NCBI GenBank assembly: GCA_023436685.1
Contig: JAEZIL010000313.1
Coordinates: 1-5,729 of the forward strand
DNA length: 5,729 nt
Reading direction: 5' to 3'
Source of the DNA: Bacteroidota bacterium
GTDB lineage: Bacteria; Bacteroidota; Bacteroidia; Chitinophagales; Chitinophagaceae
Every line of letters starts with the position of its first letter. The stretch's first letter is position 1. The notes under the pieces were generated by a model, which saw nothing but the letters and a program-made list of their open reading frames with translations, did not search any database and was not told the DNA's origin. This document shows positions 4,091 to 5,729 of the stretch, piece by piece. Made by a program: the position numbers and the translations under genes.

Positions 4091-5729
4091 ATGAAATTAT
4101 TATATCAGTATTTAAGCCGCTATAAGGCCATGATCTTCCTGGCCCTGTTCCTGGCCAGTATCAACCAGGTATTCTCCCTGCTCGACCCCTACATCATGGG
4201 CCACTACATTATAGATCCTTTTGCAAGCAAACCCGGACAATGGACAAAAAAGGAGTTCATCAATGGTATCCTGCTAGGGCTAGGGATGCTTATTGGTACT
4301 GCCATGATATCGCGCATAGCTAAAGCCTTCCAGGATTATGTTGTGAATGTTATCATTCAAAAATTTGGCGCCAACATTTATAGCGATGGTTTACGGCATG
4401 CACTTCGTTTACCCTACAAAGACTTTGAAGACCAGCGTAGCGGCGAAACGCTCTCTGTACTGCAAAAAGTGCGCATAGATAGCGAAAAGCTTATCAACTC
4501 TTTTGTGAATGTATTATTTGCAACTATAGTAGGCATCGTATTCGTAGTTATTTATGCATTTACGCTCAACTCCTGGCTGGTGGTTATTTACCTGGGTGGT
4601 GCTTTATTGCTTTCAATGCTTATGAATGTGCTTAGCAAAAAGATCAAGGTCATTCAAAAAAGCATAGTAGGCGAAACCAATGCATTGGCAGGCTCCACTA
4701 CCGAATCGCTGCGCAATATTGAACTGGTAAAAAGCCTGGGGCTTACGCAGCAGGAAATACGCCGCCTCAACGATACTACCATTAAAATACTGAACCTTGA
4801 ACTAAAGAAAGTACGCAGCATACGTACTATAGCTTTTGTACAGGGTACATTTGTCAACTTCCTGCGCCAGTGCATCATGTTTGCCCTATTGTACTTTATC
4901 TTCAAAGGACAGTTGACATTAGGCCAAATGATCACTATGCAGTTCTATTCTTTCTTCATCTTTGGCCCCCTGCAGGAAATAGGCAATATCATTATTGCCT
5001 ACCGCGAAGCTGAAGCATCGCTTACTAATTTACAAACCCTGTTCAACAAGCCTGTTGAAACAAAGCCTGAACATCCTGAACAGATAAATGCAATTGAGCA
5101 ACTGCGTTTCGATAAGGTTAGCTTTCAGCATAATACTGCTACCCGCCCTGCTCTTGAAGAAATATCTTTTGAAGTGAACCTTGGCGAAACTATAGCTTTT
5201 GTTGGGCCATCAGGTTCAGGTAAAACCACAATGGTTAAGCTGCTGGTTGGTTTATACCATCCTGACAAAGGCCATATACTTTACAACAATCACGATGAGG
5301 CGAATATTGATTTTGATGAACTGCGCCACCAAATAGGGTTCGTAACGCAGGACACGCAATTGTTCTCGGGCACTATTAAAGAGAACCTGTTGTTTGTTAA
5401 TCCTGGTGCTACCGATGAAGAAGTGAATGAAGTATTGCAAAAAGCAGCATGCCAAAATCTGCTTTCACGTGCTGAAAACGGTATTGATACCATGATAGGC
5501 GAAGGTGGTTTGAAACTCTCGGGGGGTGAACGTCAGCGCTTGTCCATAGCACGTGCTTTACTGCGCCACCCAAGGCTCATGATATTTGATGAGGCCACTT
5601 CTGCGCTCGATTCACTAACTGAAGAAGAGATATCTTATACCATCCGCAACATCACCAACCAGCGTCAGCATATCACGGTCATGATCGCACACAGATTGTC
5701 AACCATCTTGCATGCCGACCGTATATATG
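4091..5729 (+). CDS. ABC exporter, fused membrane and ATPase domains (MsbA-type), 3'-truncated
   Basis: This half-transporter is expected to act as a homo- or heterodimer in the inner membrane, exporting lipids, peptides or drugs with ATP. 546 residues are visible and the frame is open at the right edge. The start MKLLYQYLSRYK at 4091 is placed just before the first helix and matches the usual N-terminus of the group. Membrane helices lie at about residues 12-32, 59-80, 140-180 (two), 248-272 and 283-305. The ATPase domain has Walker A GPSGSGKTT (372-380, Lys378), Q-loop Gln420 (VTQD), signature LSGGE (476-480), Walker B LMIFDE with catalytic Glu501, D-loop SALD and H-loop His534. All key residues are present, so it should be active; only about 40-50 C-terminal residues are missing. 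No substrate-specific feature is seen. The gene has its own promoter region and no visible operon partner. Confidence 0.95.
   Translation, partial: MKLLYQYLSRYKAMIFLALFLASINQVFSLLDPYIMGHYIIDPFASKPGQWTKKEFINGILLGLGMLIGTAMISRIAKAFQDYVVNVIIQKFGANIYSDGLRHALRLPYKDFEDQRSGETLSVLQKVRIDSEKLINSFVNVLFATIVGIVFVVIYAFTLNSWLVVIYLGGALLLSMLMNVLSKKIKVIQKSIVGETNALAGSTTESLRNIELVKSLGLTQQEIRRLNDTTIKILNLELKKVRSIRTIAFVQGTFVNFLRQCIMFALLYFIFKGQLTLGQMITMQFYSFFIFGPLQEIGNIIIAYREAEASLTNLQTLFNKPVETKPEHPEQINAIEQLRFDKVSFQHNTATRPALEEISFEVNLGETIAFVGPSGSGKTTMVKLLVGLYHPDKGHILYNNHDEANIDFDELRHQIGFVTQDTQLFSGTIKENLLFVNPGATDEEVNEVLQKAACQNLLSRAENGIDTMIGEGGLKLSGGERQRLSIARALLRHPRLMIFDEATSALDSLTEEEISYTIRNITNQRQHITVMIAHRLSTILHADRIY

Noticed and set aside
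3849..4094. 81-aa ORF between the terminase-like gene and the exporter
   Set aside because: It crosses the inverted repeats, the A6T7 tract and two promoter boxes, has no recognisable domain or signal, and overlaps the exporter start.
4654..5493. Antisense ORFs inside the ABC exporter
   Set aside because: The + strand carries every ABC motif in one continuous frame. These are chance openings on the complement.

Overview
The window most likely comes from a member of the Bacteroidota, probably a Chitinophagales-like genome. The evidence is three perfect TAnnTTTG -7 promoter boxes 11 to 23 bases ahead of start codons, no convincing Shine-Dalgarno sites, a secreted protein resembling the C-terminal part of gliding/T9SS protein GldM, and recognisable Bacteroidota-type versions of DUF1801, VOC and ABC exporter proteins. 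This placement is inference from sequence style, not from a marker gene. All genes supported here are on the + strand.

Layout. Bases 3-794 are the 3' end of a CorA-type divalent cation transporter, cut by the left edge. A Nudix hydrolase (794-1210) starts at a GTG that shares one base with the corA stop, so the two are probably co-transcribed. An AT-rich block follows (1211 to about 1930), holding a secreted protein with a GldM-C-like domain (1249-1998). Its reading frame runs without its own stop into the start of a DUF1801 gene (to 2297). That DUF1801 gene has lost any normal start codon, so the junction looks like a recombination scar or a one-base frameshift. A small Cys-containing lipoprotein (2435-2677) lies behind a Crp/Fnr-like palindrome. 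A PhnB-like VOC protein (2783-3226) has its own -7 box and a strong intrinsic terminator.

The right half starts with an orphan phage terminase small-subunit-like gene (3343-3759) under its own -7 box, with no other phage gene in view. Next comes a 331-base gene-free stretch (3760-4090) packed with short repeats: two variants of a TCATTGCGAG...GCAAT dispersed element, 10-bp AAAACTTAGC-type units in opposite orientations, an A6T7 tract and two perfect -7 boxes. The window ends inside a large MsbA-type ABC exporter (4091 to beyond 5729) that fuses a membrane domain to a nearly complete ATPase domain.

The genes do not form one obvious pathway. This looks like ordinary chromosomal backbone (ion transport, Nudix, VOC, ABC exporter) with two accessory-looking pieces: the AT-rich GldM-like cassette and the orphan terminase-like gene with its repeats. 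I see no clear new multi-gene system. The best leads are the orphan terminase gene, the cassette/DUF1801 junction and the structured intergenic region at 3760-4090.
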